A stretch of 64,000 bases of DNA from Parapontixanthobacter sp963736595. Its GTDB lineage: Bacteria > Pseudomonadota > Alphaproteobacteria > Sphingomonadales > Sphingomonadaceae. The position numbers and the translations under genes were made by a program. The stretch lies in assembly GCA_963736595.1 (NCBI GenBank), contig CAVTPG010000002.1, forward strand, positions 496,001 to 560,000. Direction: 5' to 3'. Shown one piece after another: positions 37,314 through 46,996 of this stretch. Each line of letters starts with the position of its first letter. Position 1 is the first letter of the stretch. The notes below the pieces were generated by a model. It made no database searches. It was not told where the DNA came from and saw only the letters and a program-made list of their open reading frames with translations.

Positions 37314-37673
37314 TTGGGCCAGGCAGCTGCTTACGAACCGCCAACCGGCAATGTGGGATTGAAAGGCGCGGTAAAACGCCCGGAGCCTGGCACGCTGCCC
37401 TTGCGCGGCGATCTGGCGCATATTGCGCTGGCGGAACGCTACCTGGCAGCCCATTACGTCATTCCAACGCTGGCCAAAATCGGCGCAACGCCGCAGCAAT
37501 TTCATCTCCAGCCGCGCGATGATGCCAAGCACGGCGCTAGCGTTGCAGCGCATCAATCCATCGAAATTCTGGATTTGCTAGGTGATTGGTGCTGGGCCTG
37601 TTTCGGGCCGGAAGGGCCGAGCGGCTATTTGAAGCTGAGCGCGCTGGATATGATCGAAGACGCTTCAGAATAA
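37314..37673 (+). CDS. Conserved-looking hypothetical protein upstream of argC
   Basis: The 119-residue soluble protein begins at a TTG at 37314 with an AAAGAGA ribosome-like sequence nearby. Its stop is directly adjacent to the argC start. Visible features are LRGDLAHIALAERYLAAHYVIPTL, an EILDLLGDWCWACFGPEGPSGYL segment with two cysteines, and no signal or membrane helix. I recognise no family. Abutting argC without a gap suggests co-translation. The unusual start lowers confidence in the N-terminus. Confidence 0.6.
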   Translation: MGQAAAYEPPTGNVGLKGAVKRPEPGTLPLRGDLAHIALAERYLAAHYVIPTLAKIGATPQQFHLQPRDDAKHGASVAAHQSIEILDLLGDWCWACFGPEGPSGYLKLSALDMIEDASE

Positions 37674-38603
37674 ATGCCGACGCGCGTGTTCATTGATGGT
37701 GCTGCGGGAACGACTGGTCTGGAGATCAGGGAGCGTCTGACTGATCGCGAAGCATTCGAAATCAGCGTGCTATCGGAAGCGCAACGCAAAAATGTCGACG
37801 CTCGACGCGATGCTCTGAATGCTGCCGACATCGCCATTCTCTGCCTGCCGGATGAAGCGGCTCGTGATGCTGTGGCGATGATTGACAACGAAACCACGCG
37901 CGTCATCGACGCCTCTTCTGCGCATCGGGTGGCCGATGGGTGGACATACGGCTTTCCCGAATTGATCGGTCGCGAAAATATTGCGCAGGCAAACCGGGTT
38001 TCCAATCCAGGGTGCTACCCGACTGGTTTTTTGGCGCTGATCGCACCACTGACAACAACGGGCCTGCTCCGGCGCGATTATCCTTTTTCGGTCAATGCGG
38101 TGTCGGGATATTCCGGGGGCGGCAAGCCTCTGATCAAGCGATTTACAGATGAATCCGAGATAGCCTGGCGCGGTTATGGTTACGCGCTGGATCACAAGCA
38201 TCTGCCGGAAATGCAGCGCCATGCACAGCTTACCCAAGCGCCCATATTTGCACCCAGCGTCGTCAGCGCTTTTCGCGGAATGATTGTGGAAGTGCCGTTA
38301 TCGGATCAAGCGCTTGATCGGGCGCGATCGATGGATGAATTGCGCGACACACTGATCGAGTTTTATAAAGGCAGCGCGCTTGTAAGTGTCGAGGAAAAAA
38401 GCGCGATACCGGGTGAAATTGTGCTGCAGGACGAAGCCGCACCCTCCGACCGGATTACGCTTTGGGTTCTGGCTTCATCCGATGGCAGCCGGGCCCGGCT
38501 CGTCGCGCGGCTCGACAATCTGGGTAAAGGCGCCAGTGGTGCAGCGATCCAGTCGCTGAATTTGATGACCGGGCAGCCCGAAACCGCAGGCCTGATGACC
38601 TGA
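37674..38603 (+). CDS. argC: N-acetyl-gamma-glutamyl-phosphate reductase (type 2)
   Basis: Third step of arginine biosynthesis: NADPH reduction of N-acetylglutamyl phosphate. The Rossmann start VFIDGAAGTTGLEIRERL, DASSAHRVADGWTYGFPEL, and catalytic Cys114 in SNPGCYPTGFLALI identify it. Its 309 residues and lack of the long insertion place it in the shorter ArgC branch common in proteobacteria. Start ATG at 37674 follows the preceding TAA with no gap. Confidence 0.95.
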   Translation: MPTRVFIDGAAGTTGLEIRERLTDREAFEISVLSEAQRKNVDARRDALNAADIAILCLPDEAARDAVAMIDNETTRVIDASSAHRVADGWTYGFPELIGRENIAQANRVSNPGCYPTGFLALIAPLTTTGLLRRDYPFSVNAVSGYSGGGKPLIKRFTDESEIAWRGYGYALDHKHLPEMQRHAQLTQAPIFAPSVVSAFRGMIVEVPLSDQALDRARSMDELRDTLIEFYKGSALVSVEEKSAIPGEIVLQDEAAPSDRITLWVLASSDGSRARLVARLDNLGKGASGAAIQSLNLMTGQPETAGLMT

Positions 38604-38762
38604 CCCATTGCGCAATCTTCGGGCAGTGACCGAGTAAATATTGGGCAATTGCCTTCCACTCCCCGGCAAGCGAGCGAGAAGCCCCCATCCCGCAAGCTCT
38701 GCAATCCGCCTACTCGCCCCCTGTGAACAACATCTCGCAGCGATTGCGATTGCCCCCGGAAC

Positions 38763-38779
38763 TTGGCACAATTCTTGGA
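38763..38779 (+). promoter_or_regulatory. Candidate sigma-54 promoter of glnBA
   Basis: TTGGCAC at 38763-38769, then five bases, then TTGGA at 38775-38779, resembles the -24/-12 consensus TTGGCAC-N5-TTGCA with one mismatch at the -12 element. Predicted start near 38790, about 60 bases before glnB. Nitrogen-regulated glnB/glnA promoters of this type occur in other alphaproteobacteria. I see no NtrC site with confidence. Confidence 0.5.
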
Positions 38780-38848
38780 TAACAGGATACAAATGCGGAT
38801 TGCGCTGTTGGGTCAGTAGGGCCGTGCGCGGAAGGGGACCGAGTTCAC

Positions 38849-39187
38849 GTGAAAAAAGTCGAAGCGATCATCAAGCCATTTAAGCTGGACGAGGTGAAAG
38901 AAGCGCTGCACGAAATCGGCGTTTCGGGCATTACCGTGACCGAGGCGAAGGGCTTTGGCCGGCAAAAAGGCCACACCGAATTGTATCGGGGTGCCGAATA
39001 TGTCGTCGATTTTCTGCCCAAGGTGAAACTGGAAATCGTCGTGCCTGATGCGATTGCCGAACGCGTCGTCGAAGCGGTCGCTGCAGCGGCACAAACAGGC
39101 CGTATCGGTGACGGCAAAATCTTCGTTTCTACTATCGATTCCGCCCTGCGCATCCGCACGGGCGAGAAAGACGATGACGCGATCTAA
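38849..39187 (+). CDS. glnB: Nitrogen regulatory protein PII
   Basis: Trimeric signal protein that senses 2-oxoglutarate, ATP/ADP and glutamine state and controls GlnE and NtrB activity. The T-loop KGFGRQKGHTELYRGAEY with uridylylated Tyr51, B-loop TGRIGDGKIFV and C-terminal RIRTGEKDDDAI are complete. A GTG at 38849 is the start, with GAAGGGG about 11 bases upstream. Length 112 is exact for PII. It is 75 bases before glnA in the same direction. Confidence 0.97.
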   Translation: MKKVEAIIKPFKLDEVKEALHEIGVSGITVTEAKGFGRQKGHTELYRGAEYVVDFLPKVKLEIVVPDAIAERVVEAVAAAAQTGRIGDGKIFVSTIDSALRIRTGEKDDDAI

Positions 39188-39262
39188 CCCTATCGCAAAC
39201 ACATTTACTGTCACAAAAAGAACGCTGGTACTCTCACAAAATAACGCTGGAGAAAATTTCCG

Positions 39263-40672
39263 ATGGCTACTGCACAAGACGTACTCGATCAGATCAAGGA
39301 ACATGATATCGAGTGGGTGGATCTCCGCTTCACCGACCCCAAAGGCAAGTGGCAGCATCTGTCGATGGTGGCCGGCGCGCTGGGCGAGGATGAGCTTGAA
39401 GACGGGCTTATGTTCGACGGATCATCGATCGCTGGCTGGAAGGTTATTAACGAAAGCGACATGATCCTGAAACCGGATCTTGAGCGGACTTATATCGACC
39501 CGTTCAGTGCGACACCGATGATGATCCTGTTCTGCGATATCGTCGAGCCATCAAGCGGCGAATTGTACAGCCGCGATCCCCGCTCCACCGCCAAGCGTGC
39601 CGAAGAATATCTTAAATCGACCGGCACCGGGGACACGATCTACGTGGGGGCGGAAGCCGAATTTTTCATGTTCGATGATGTCCGTTTCGAAGACGGTTAC
39701 GCCGGATCGGGTTATGCGATCGATGATGTGGAACTGCCGACCAATACCGGCAAGGAATATGAGGCAGGCAATCTGGCTCACCGCCCACGCGCGAAAGGTG
39801 GCTATTTCCCCGTCGCGCCAGTCGATAGTGCTGGCGACATCCGGGCAGAGATGGTCTCTACAATGATCGAGATGGGCCTTGATTGCGACAAGCATCACCA
39901 CGAAGTTGCCGCCGCTCAGCATGAGCTTGGCTTGACATACTCGACGCTTGTCAAAACGGCCGACGAAATGCAGATTTACAAATATGTCGTGCATCAGGTG
40001 GCGCACGCGTACGGCAAAACCGCGACATTCATGCCCAAGCCGATCAAGGATGACAACGGGTCGGGAATGCACACGCATATGTCGATCTGGGAAGGTGGGA
40101 AGCCCACTTTCGCTGGAAATGGTTATGCGGGCCTGTCGGACAATTGCCTGTATTACATTGGCGGCGTGATCAAACACGCCAAAGCGTTGAACGCTTTTAC
40201 CAACCCGACGACTAACAGTTATAAGCGTCTTGTCCCCGGTTTCGAAGCGCCGGTGCTGCTGGCTTATTCGGCACGCAACCGCTCGGCATCATGCCGCATT
40301 CCGTATGGCACTGGCGACAAAGCCAAGCGTGTCGAGTTCCGTTTTCCCGATGCGATGGCCAATCCATATCTCGCATATGCGGCGCTGCTGATGGCCGGAC
40401 TCGATGGGATCACGAACAAGATTCACCCTGGTGAAGCGATGGACAAGAACCTGTACGATCTGCCGCCTGCAGAGTTAGCCGATGTGCCAACTGTGTGCGC
40501 TTCGTTGCGTGAGGCGCTGGAAGCACTGGAAGCAGATCACGAATTTTTGCTGGCCGGGGATGTCTTCTCCAAAGACCAGATTTTGGCTTATACAGAGCTT
40601 AAATGGGAAGAAGTCAGCCGTTTGGAAACAACGCCATGTGCCGTTGAATTCGATATGTATTACAGCTCATAA
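39263..40672 (+). CDS. glnA: Type I glutamine synthetase
   Basis: Dodecameric GSI that makes glutamine from glutamate and ammonia. Motifs: FDGSSIAGW near the N-terminus, VGAEAEFFMFDDVRF, GSGMHTHMSIW, NPTTNSYKRLVPGFEAPV, and the adenylylation tyrosine loop KNLYDLPPAEL (Tyr397-equivalent). It is thus predicted to be under GlnE/PII control. GGAGA precedes the ATG at 39263. Length 469 is standard. A strong terminator follows. Confidence 0.97.
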   Translation: MATAQDVLDQIKEHDIEWVDLRFTDPKGKWQHLSMVAGALGEDELEDGLMFDGSSIAGWKVINESDMILKPDLERTYIDPFSATPMMILFCDIVEPSSGELYSRDPRSTAKRAEEYLKSTGTGDTIYVGAEAEFFMFDDVRFEDGYAGSGYAIDDVELPTNTGKEYEAGNLAHRPRAKGGYFPVAPVDSAGDIRAEMVSTMIEMGLDCDKHHHEVAAAQHELGLTYSTLVKTADEMQIYKYVVHQVAHAYGKTATFMPKPIKDDNGSGMHTHMSIWEGGKPTFAGNGYAGLSDNCLYYIGGVIKHAKALNAFTNPTTNSYKRLVPGFEAPVLLAYSARNRSASCRIPYGTGDKAKRVEFRFPDAMANPYLAYAALLMAGLDGITNKIHPGEAMDKNLYDLPPAELADVPTVCASLREALEALEADHEFLLAGDVFSKDQILAYTELKWEEVSRLETTPCAVEFDMYYSS

Positions 40673-40693
40673 GTTAGACTATCCTGCGAAATT

Positions 40694-40726
40694 AAGGGCG
40701 TTCGGAGCGATCCGGGCGCCCTTTTC
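40694..40726 (+). terminator. Terminator after glnA
   Basis: AGGGCG at 40695-40700 pairs with CGCCCT at 40717-40722, with an inner CGGA-GCGA-TCCG stem, followed by TTTTC. It lies 23 bases after the glnA stop. Confidence 0.85.
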
Positions 40727-40783
40727 GTTAGCGTTACAAGAAATAATTTTCCTACACTTATTCCATTAACCTATCTGGTTCGC

Positions 40784-41407
40784 ATGGATCAAACTCGACC
40801 AACTGAAATGCCGCGCCGCAAAGTCTTCGATACTATGCGCCGTGTGCTTGGGCGCGGACTGAAGCAATCGGAAGTGAATGCGCTCGACGCATCTTTGGAT
40901 GGCCTTCAAAGCAAATGCGCTGAATCGACGAATACTCCAACGATCATTTCGCCAGCTGGCATATCGCTTATCAAGCAGTATGAAGGCTGTGCGCGATTAC
41001 GTGAAGATGGCTTGGTACAATCATATCCGGACCCGGCAACAGGCGCAGAGCCCTGGACGATCGGTTGGGGCGCGACCGGTTCCGACATCGGGCCTATGAG
41101 TGTCTGGAACCAGCACGAGTGCAACGCCCGCTTGGCGCGCGATTTGGTCAGCTATTCGCGCGAGGTTTTTCAAGCCCTCGGCGATGCTGCGACGACGCAA
41201 AGCCAGTTCGACGCAATGGTAAGCTTTCATTACAATACCGGTGCAATCGCCCGTGCGACTTTAACGAAACGGCATATTTCCGGCGATTTTGCCGGTGCAT
41301 CACGCGAGTTCGCGCGGTGGAATAAAGCTGCTGGGCGAGTGCTAAAAGGCCTGACCCGGCGACGCGCCGCTGAAGCTGCTCTGTATCGCCAAGTTGAACC
41401 AGATTGA
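40784..41407 (+). CDS. GH24 phage-type lysozyme
   Basis: Cleaves the MurNAc-GlcNAc bond. The GH24 core ISLIKQYEGCARL (catalytic Glu67), SYPDPATGAEPWTIGWGAT (Asp83, Thr92), QFDAMVSFHYNTGAI and the C-terminal LTRRRAAEAALYR region are present. The first 55 residues are an extra N-terminal region with no signal peptide or membrane helix, so export would need a holin or other route. No phage genes flank it, which suggests a domesticated or remnant endolysin. The gene is monocistronic after the glnA terminator. Confidence 0.85.
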   Translation: MDQTRPTEMPRRKVFDTMRRVLGRGLKQSEVNALDASLDGLQSKCAESTNTPTIISPAGISLIKQYEGCARLREDGLVQSYPDPATGAEPWTIGWGATGSDIGPMSVWNQHECNARLARDLVSYSREVFQALGDAATTQSQFDAMVSFHYNTGAIARATLTKRHISGDFAGASREFARWNKAAGRVLKGLTRRRAAEAALYRQVEPD

Positions 41408-41479
41408 CCCAAGCTCGATTTATTCAGCATCAGCACATGACTTACTGTACACATAGCAAATCAACCTTTGGATTTTCCC

Positions 41480-42748
41480 ATGCACTATTTTGTATCAGCT
41501 TCGATCTTTGCGCTAAGCCTTTCGCTGGCGTCGCCGGCTTATGCCGAGGAGGCCTCGACCGGAGATTGCGAATTTAATTCGCAGGCTAACGATCGCGCGG
41601 ACGATATGTCATCGCTGACGCAGCAGATCGATTGCTATACGAAGCAAATCAGCCACGCCTCTGCCAAACAAAAAGAGCAAGTCGATCGGTTGCTGACGCT
41701 CGTATCCGCGAACTCCGGCGTGGCACCATCAAAACCGGGCGGCAATGACATCGAACCCGCAAAAGTTTCCGACGGGCTGAACTATGCATCGCTTTTGACC
41801 AAGGTGAAGGTGCCCAAATCTGCAGCACCGGATGTTGTCGGCGCGTTTCGGTTTTTATGCGGCCCCGGTCAGCTTTCTTACAATGATCCGTTGGTGTATC
41901 CGGGTCAGGAAGGCGCAAGCCATCTCCACCAATTTTTCGGTAATCTGGAAGCCGATCATAACAGCACCTTTGCCAGCTTGCGGAAGTCCGGGGAAAGCAC
42001 CTGCAGCAGCGACCTTAACCGATCCGCTTACTGGGTGCCGGCGCTGCTGACAGGCGACGGCAATGTCGTCCGGCCAAAGCACGTTTCGGTCTATTACAAG
42101 CGACGCCCGTCTTCCGACCCGTGGTTTGCAGAATACAAAAATCAGCCAGCGCGTTTGCCGCGCGGGTTAAGCTACATCTTCGGCTGGGACGCAACACGCA
42201 AAGGCGAGCGGCAGGATAACAAAACCACGTTCCGCTGTCTGCGTGACGGAAAAGCGCAAAAAGGCACGATGAGCGAAGTGCTTGCCAATTGCGAAGCAGG
42301 CTCGATTTTTTATGCTGGGATCAAGGCTCCGAAATGCTGGGACGGCGAAAACCTGACCGCTCCTGATTATCGCAGCCATACCTCTTATTCCAAACGCAAC
42401 CGAATGACCGGCCGTTCGTCCTGTCCTGCATCGCATTCCGATGTATTGCCCGCATTCACGCTAACGATTGCGTATCAAATCGAAGCAGGTGACAAGCCGC
42501 AGAACTGGATGTTTGCGAGCGATCATATGGTGCCTGAAAAATGGCGCGAGCCGGGCTACAGCTTCCATGCCGACTGGTTCGGTGCGTGGAATGACGAAGC
42601 GCTGGCGGCATGGCAGGACAATTGCATCGACAAGATGCTGAACTGCTCCGATGGCGTGTTGGGCGATGGCACAAAGATGACTCGCAACGCTCACTTCCCG
42701 AATTCGAAAGATTACGACCGGATCGTGCCGGTACCGCCCAAGCCCTGA
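41480..42748 (+). CDS. Secreted DUF1996 protein
   Basis: Starts MHYFVSASIFALSLSLASPAYA, a clear Sec signal peptide with AYA cleavage, then a short helical, Cys-containing region. A ~300-residue DUF1996 domain follows, with GAFRFLCGPGQLSYNDPLVYPGQ, HLHQFFGN, and CWDGENL. DUF1996 is better known in fungi and actinobacteria and its activity is unknown. The histidine-rich HLHQFF suggests a metal or catalytic site. Many cysteines suggest periplasmic disulfides. ATG 41480 is chosen over a TTG at 41468. Confidence 0.85.
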   Translation: MHYFVSASIFALSLSLASPAYAEEASTGDCEFNSQANDRADDMSSLTQQIDCYTKQISHASAKQKEQVDRLLTLVSANSGVAPSKPGGNDIEPAKVSDGLNYASLLTKVKVPKSAAPDVVGAFRFLCGPGQLSYNDPLVYPGQEGASHLHQFFGNLEADHNSTFASLRKSGESTCSSDLNRSAYWVPALLTGDGNVVRPKHVSVYYKRRPSSDPWFAEYKNQPARLPRGLSYIFGWDATRKGERQDNKTTFRCLRDGKAQKGTMSEVLANCEAGSIFYAGIKAPKCWDGENLTAPDYRSHTSYSKRNRMTGRSSCPASHSDVLPAFTLTIAYQIEAGDKPQNWMFASDHMVPEKWREPGYSFHADWFGAWNDEALAAWQDNCIDKMLNCSDGVLGDGTKMTRNAHFPNSKDYDRIVPVPPKP

Positions 42749-42757
42749 TTGACAGCT

Positions 42758-45700
42758 TTAGTAATCGCGGCTGATTTCCGCCACTGCACTCTCGCGGCCG
42801 ATGGTCGAGATGCTGGCCAAGAGCGAAAGCCATGACGTGACCCGGAATTCCAATTCCGTTGCGCTATAGCCGCGTCCATCGGTGATAATTTCGACATAGA
42901 AGCGTCGTCCGATATTTTTGCCCAAAGCAACACCGGTTCCGCGATCCAGGGCCGGGTCTGCCCCCACAATGCGCAAACGATCGAGGCCGATGGCCGTCCG
43001 CAATTGGTTGATCGGATCGAGGCCGCCACCCCCGCCACGCAGCGATGCCAGCGCCGTACCCAATTGCAGTGCGTCGGTTGCCGAAAGCGATGTAATCGAT
43101 CCGCCGAAGAGCAGCCGTGACAAGATTTCCTCTTGCGGCAATGCTGGGACGGAGTTGAAATTGATCTCTGGCTGTTGTGCGCTTCCTTGCACGCTGACGG
43201 TTACGCTCAGTCCATCACGATCGGTTTCGGCAACGATGTCCAGTTGCGGATCGATCGGCGCCTGATCGTTAAAATCGATGCGTCCACGCGTCAATTCAAA
43301 GCGCGTTCCGGCAAAACTGTAAGCCCCGCGCACAACCCTTGCTTCGCCGCCGATCCTTGGATCATCCGTCGTTCCGCGCAAGATTATGTCCGCGCCCCAC
43401 TCACTATCCAGGCCAAGGCCATCGACATCGATCCGGCTCGATCCTTGCGCGTCGATCAGATAGCGCCACGGCCTGCTCGGCGCGACGGTTGGCGCGATAT
43501 CGGCGCGTACATTGATCTCGCGCGTCGCAATACGCGGCAATTCAGCATCGTCTGCGGCTGATCCAAGGCTCCATGATGCCCGATCGATCCGCACGCGTCC
43601 GGCGATGGTTCCGCCCAGCCCGCTCGACACAATCCGCAGAGGTCCGCTGATCGTGGCGTTAAGGCCATTTGCATTGAGCAATCGTGCGCGTTGGGCATTG
43701 GCACGCAAATCCAGCTTGGGACCGCGAATTTCAAGGCTCCGGCCTTCAACGCGCTCACCCAGTCCCTCAAGATCGACCGTGCCGCTGCCGGTGATCCGCC
43801 CGTCATTGTCTGTCGTCCCGGAGAAGCGCGTAATTTGCAACCGCGAACCGGCAAAACGGCCACTCATCGAAACATTCTGCACGTCTGTACCGGACAATCC
43901 GCTACGCACGCGTAGATTGTCACTACCGACTGACCCTCGAACACGCGGGTTTGCCAATGTGCCGCGTATATCGGCGGCCAGTTCGACCGGGCCGGTAATG
44001 TCGAACGCATCGATGGCAGCAAGACGCCACAGCGCGGCGGCTTTTCCGCTGTACCGGAATTGTGCGAACAAATTGCCTGCGCGCAAGCGCTCGACGACCG
44101 TGCCGCCATTCGGCAAATTGTTGATGCGCGCCTGCAGACGACCTTTGCGCTCGCCGCCCTCTTTCAGAACAGCGCGTGAAACCAGCCGGTTTGCCGTCAA
44201 ATCCGCAACGAGAGCTACATCGATCGGGCTGGAAGTCAGCACCAGACCCGACCGCGTCAAATCATCGATCATCACGCGAATATCGGCTCGCGGCAAGCCA
44301 TCTTCCGCCAATCGATAGTCGATCCTGCCCGAAACCGTTCCGCCCAGCCCGATGTCGGAAAAGACAATGTCGGCAAGCGATAGCGGCATTCCCGACAGAC
44401 CGAGCCGGATATTTTGTTCGCCCGGACCGCCGAATGTTCCTTCAGCAACGACAGCACCGTCGCCATACGAAATCTGCGAGCGCTGCAATTGCCAGTCACC
44501 GTTTTCATTCTTGGCCAGAACGGCACGGCGCGGCATTCTAATCCGCTGACCGCCAAATTCGCCACGCGTGGCCACGTCGATCCGATCAGGTCTGATCCCG
44601 GCGTTCAATTGTAATGCAAAACGGCTTCCCCGGCGTCCCGACAACGAGGCGGTCACATCGCCGACGCCATCTTGCAGCTCGCCAGTCGCTGCTAGCCGTC
44701 CGATGAACAGGCGCCCGTAAGACAGCCCTTCGGCAAGCACATTGCCTTGGAAATTCGTGGACTCGCCGATGACACCTTCGGCCTGAATGTCGGCACGCGC
44801 CAATGTGATCGGCGTGACCCCGCCAAAGCTGGCGTTGCGCGCGCGCACGGACAGATCGACGCTTTGGCCGAGTGCTGACGGCGACAAAGCGATGCTACCG
44901 TTCAAACCGCCACCCGATAGCGCCAGCACGCCATCAGCGCCGCCATCGCCCAAAGTCAGGTTTCCGGTAATGTCGGTTTTCCAGACTTTGAAATCCTGCA
45001 CCGCGATTTGCGTCGGGCCATTTGCCGGAGCAACCAGACCGAAACTGCCGTTGAATTCACCAAGCAGCGATTGCCCGTTGGTGTCGATTGCAAAGCCATC
45101 TTCGGTCGGGGCCAGGGTCACGCGCACATCGCGTAAGCCCGCTGCGGGGAGCGGGCTGGCGAGAACCAGCGTGGCTTCGGGGCCGCTATCGGCAAGCCGG
45201 GCTTCGACCGTAAAATCGCCATATTGCGTATGCGTGCCGCGTCCGGCGACGGTAGTCGTTCCATCATCGACCCGGCCATTCAGCACCATGTCGAGCTTTG
45301 CTGCATCGACACGCAAGTCTCGGAATGTCAGGGGTGCGTTTGCGCCAATGCCGACACCGCCGCGAATGACGATCCGCTCTCCGGCAAGGTTGGCTAAAGT
45401 AGCATTGGAAACCGGGGCGATCGTGGCATCGATGTCGCTGCGCAGTACCCACGGATTATCGCCATCGAGGCGCAAGGCAATTCGCGCGGTACCGCTGGTG
45501 CGACCGACATTATCCAGCTGCAAGCCGTTGATGCTAACCGGTCCGGTCAGTTGATACTGGCTACGCGCCAGATCGCCTTGCAAGGCAAGATCGGCTTTCG
45601 CGGAAGGAAAGCGGAGCGCCAGATCCTGGCTCGATAAACGATTGCCGTTCAGCACCACTTCGCCGGTCAGCGCGCCATTCACCAGTTCCGGATCGATCAG

Positions 45701-46996
45701 CGCATTTCCGGTCGTCACATCGACCACTGTCATATCCAGCGGAAGCCGCCACACGCCGCCATCGCGCGACAGGGTGCCGGAATGCGCCACGCCTTCAAGT
45801 ACGGTCGAACCGGCCACAATACGCTGCGCGATCAACGAATGCTCGATTTCGCTTTGCGCAAACGGTCCGTTCAGCGTTGCGGACAGGCGCGTGCCTTCGA
45901 GTTGCAAATTAGGGCCGAACAGGTCTGGCCGGGAAAGCTGCGCCAACAGGTCGAAATCTTCAAAGCGGTTCTGTGCAAGATCGACGATGCCGCTCCCGTC
46001 GAGCTTGAAGGCAGCGGCCCTTACCGCCACGTCTGCATCAATCACACGCTCTTCCACCGTGCCGAAGATCGCCAGCGACACGGCATTGCCGAGAACGTCT
46101 TGCGTGAATCCGGACGTTACGCTGGCCGGAAAAGCCTGTCCGACCATCCCCAGCCGACCGCTTTTGTTGGACAGCTTGAACGCAGCGACACGCTGATCGG
46201 CGCGGTCAACGGTCAGTGCCCCGTCCCAATTGCTCCACTTGCCCTCGCCTGCAATGATCGCGCGATAAGAAGCGTCCGCTCCCAGCATATTTGCCAGCAC
46301 GCCGCCTTCGGGCGCGCGATAATCGAATGCCAGATCGAACAGATCATCGTCGGGCCTTGCGTCAAGATCGACCAATAGAATGTCGCGCTGACCCAATTTG
46401 CCATTGGCCTGCAACATGACTTGACCGGCGCTAACCTTGGCTTTGCCCAGCAAATCAACACGTTGCCGCGCTTCGCCCGCCACGCCTTCGGCCAGCATCA
46501 GCTGATCGATTTCGAACCTGTCGATGCGAATATCGAAGCCGGGCAGCAGCGGGCCATCCTCTTCACTCTCGTTCAATTCAGGCAAGCGCAGCAAAGTGCC
46601 GCGTCTTGCCGCGAGCGAGCGGATATCGACGACATTGCGAAGATAGGCGAACGGACGCCAATCCAGTTCCGCACGCGGGATCGTCAGGAACACGCCTTTG
46701 GGATCGGACAAGGTAACGTCATGCAAGACTGATTGGCCGTACAGATCGCCTTCGATCCGTCCGATGGCAATTTCCAAGCCGGATTCCAGCTCCAGATTGC
46801 TGATCTGGTCAGTGACGAAACGCTGTCCGAACGAGGTGTTGAGAAGCGCGACACCAGCGGCAATAAGCAAGGCGATCGCCACAACAATCCCGATGACCCA
46901 GCGCAAGACTCGATGGTTCACGCGGTGGTTCGTTTTGCGCTCTGGTGCGGCGCGATCTTCGGGCGAAACTTCCGCTGGCATTGTCTCTTCGCTCAT
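42758..46996 (-). CDS. tamB: Translocation and assembly module inner-membrane protein TamB
   Basis: Very large (1412 residues) inner-membrane-anchored, periplasm-spanning protein that works with TamA in outer-membrane protein or lipid transport. One N-terminal helix (about 29-51) is followed by many beta-strand repeats. A C-terminal DUF490/TamB domain ends DINFNDQAPIDPQLDIVAETDR, SRLLFGGSITSL and VEFRVTSWLS. Its ATG overlaps the last base of the tamA stop (TGATG), a typical tamA-tamB pair. Length is in the usual range. Confidence 0.94.
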   Translation of the reverse strand: MSEETMPAEVSPEDRAAPERKTNHRVNHRVLRWVIGIVVAIALLIAAGVALLNTSFGQRFVTDQISNLELESGLEIAIGRIEGDLYGQSVLHDVTLSDPKGVFLTIPRAELDWRPFAYLRNVVDIRSLAARRGTLLRLPELNESEEDGPLLPGFDIRIDRFEIDQLMLAEGVAGEARQRVDLLGKAKVSAGQVMLQANGKLGQRDILLVDLDARPDDDLFDLAFDYRAPEGGVLANMLGADASYRAIIAGEGKWSNWDGALTVDRADQRVAAFKLSNKSGRLGMVGQAFPASVTSGFTQDVLGNAVSLAIFGTVEERVIDADVAVRAAAFKLDGSGIVDLAQNRFEDFDLLAQLSRPDLFGPNLQLEGTRLSATLNGPFAQSEIEHSLIAQRIVAGSTVLEGVAHSGTLSRDGGVWRLPLDMTVVDVTTGNALIDPELVNGALTGEVVLNGNRLSSQDLALRFPSAKADLALQGDLARSQYQLTGPVSINGLQLDNVGRTSGTARIALRLDGDNPWVLRSDIDATIAPVSNATLANLAGERIVIRGGVGIGANAPLTFRDLRVDAAKLDMVLNGRVDDGTTTVAGRGTHTQYGDFTVEARLADSGPEATLVLASPLPAAGLRDVRVTLAPTEDGFAIDTNGQSLLGEFNGSFGLVAPANGPTQIAVQDFKVWKTDITGNLTLGDGGADGVLALSGGGLNGSIALSPSALGQSVDLSVRARNASFGGVTPITLARADIQAEGVIGESTNFQGNVLAEGLSYGRLFIGRLAATGELQDGVGDVTASLSGRRGSRFALQLNAGIRPDRIDVATRGEFGGQRIRMPRRAVLAKNENGDWQLQRSQISYGDGAVVAEGTFGGPGEQNIRLGLSGMPLSLADIVFSDIGLGGTVSGRIDYRLAEDGLPRADIRVMIDDLTRSGLVLTSSPIDVALVADLTANRLVSRAVLKEGGERKGRLQARINNLPNGGTVVERLRAGNLFAQFRYSGKAAALWRLAAIDAFDITGPVELAADIRGTLANPRVRGSVGSDNLRVRSGLSGTDVQNVSMSGRFAGSRLQITRFSGTTDNDGRITGSGTVDLEGLGERVEGRSLEIRGPKLDLRANAQRARLLNANGLNATISGPLRIVSSGLGGTIAGRVRIDRASWSLGSAADDAELPRIATREINVRADIAPTVAPSRPWRYLIDAQGSSRIDVDGLGLDSEWGADIILRGTTDDPRIGGEARVVRGAYSFAGTRFELTRGRIDFNDQAPIDPQLDIVAETDRDGLSVTVSVQGSAQQPEINFNSVPALPQEEILSRLLFGGSITSLSATDALQLGTALASLRGGGGGLDPINQLRTAIGLDRLRIVGADPALDRGTGVALGKNIGRRFYVEIITDGRGYSATELEFRVTSWLSLLASISTIGRESAVAEISRDY

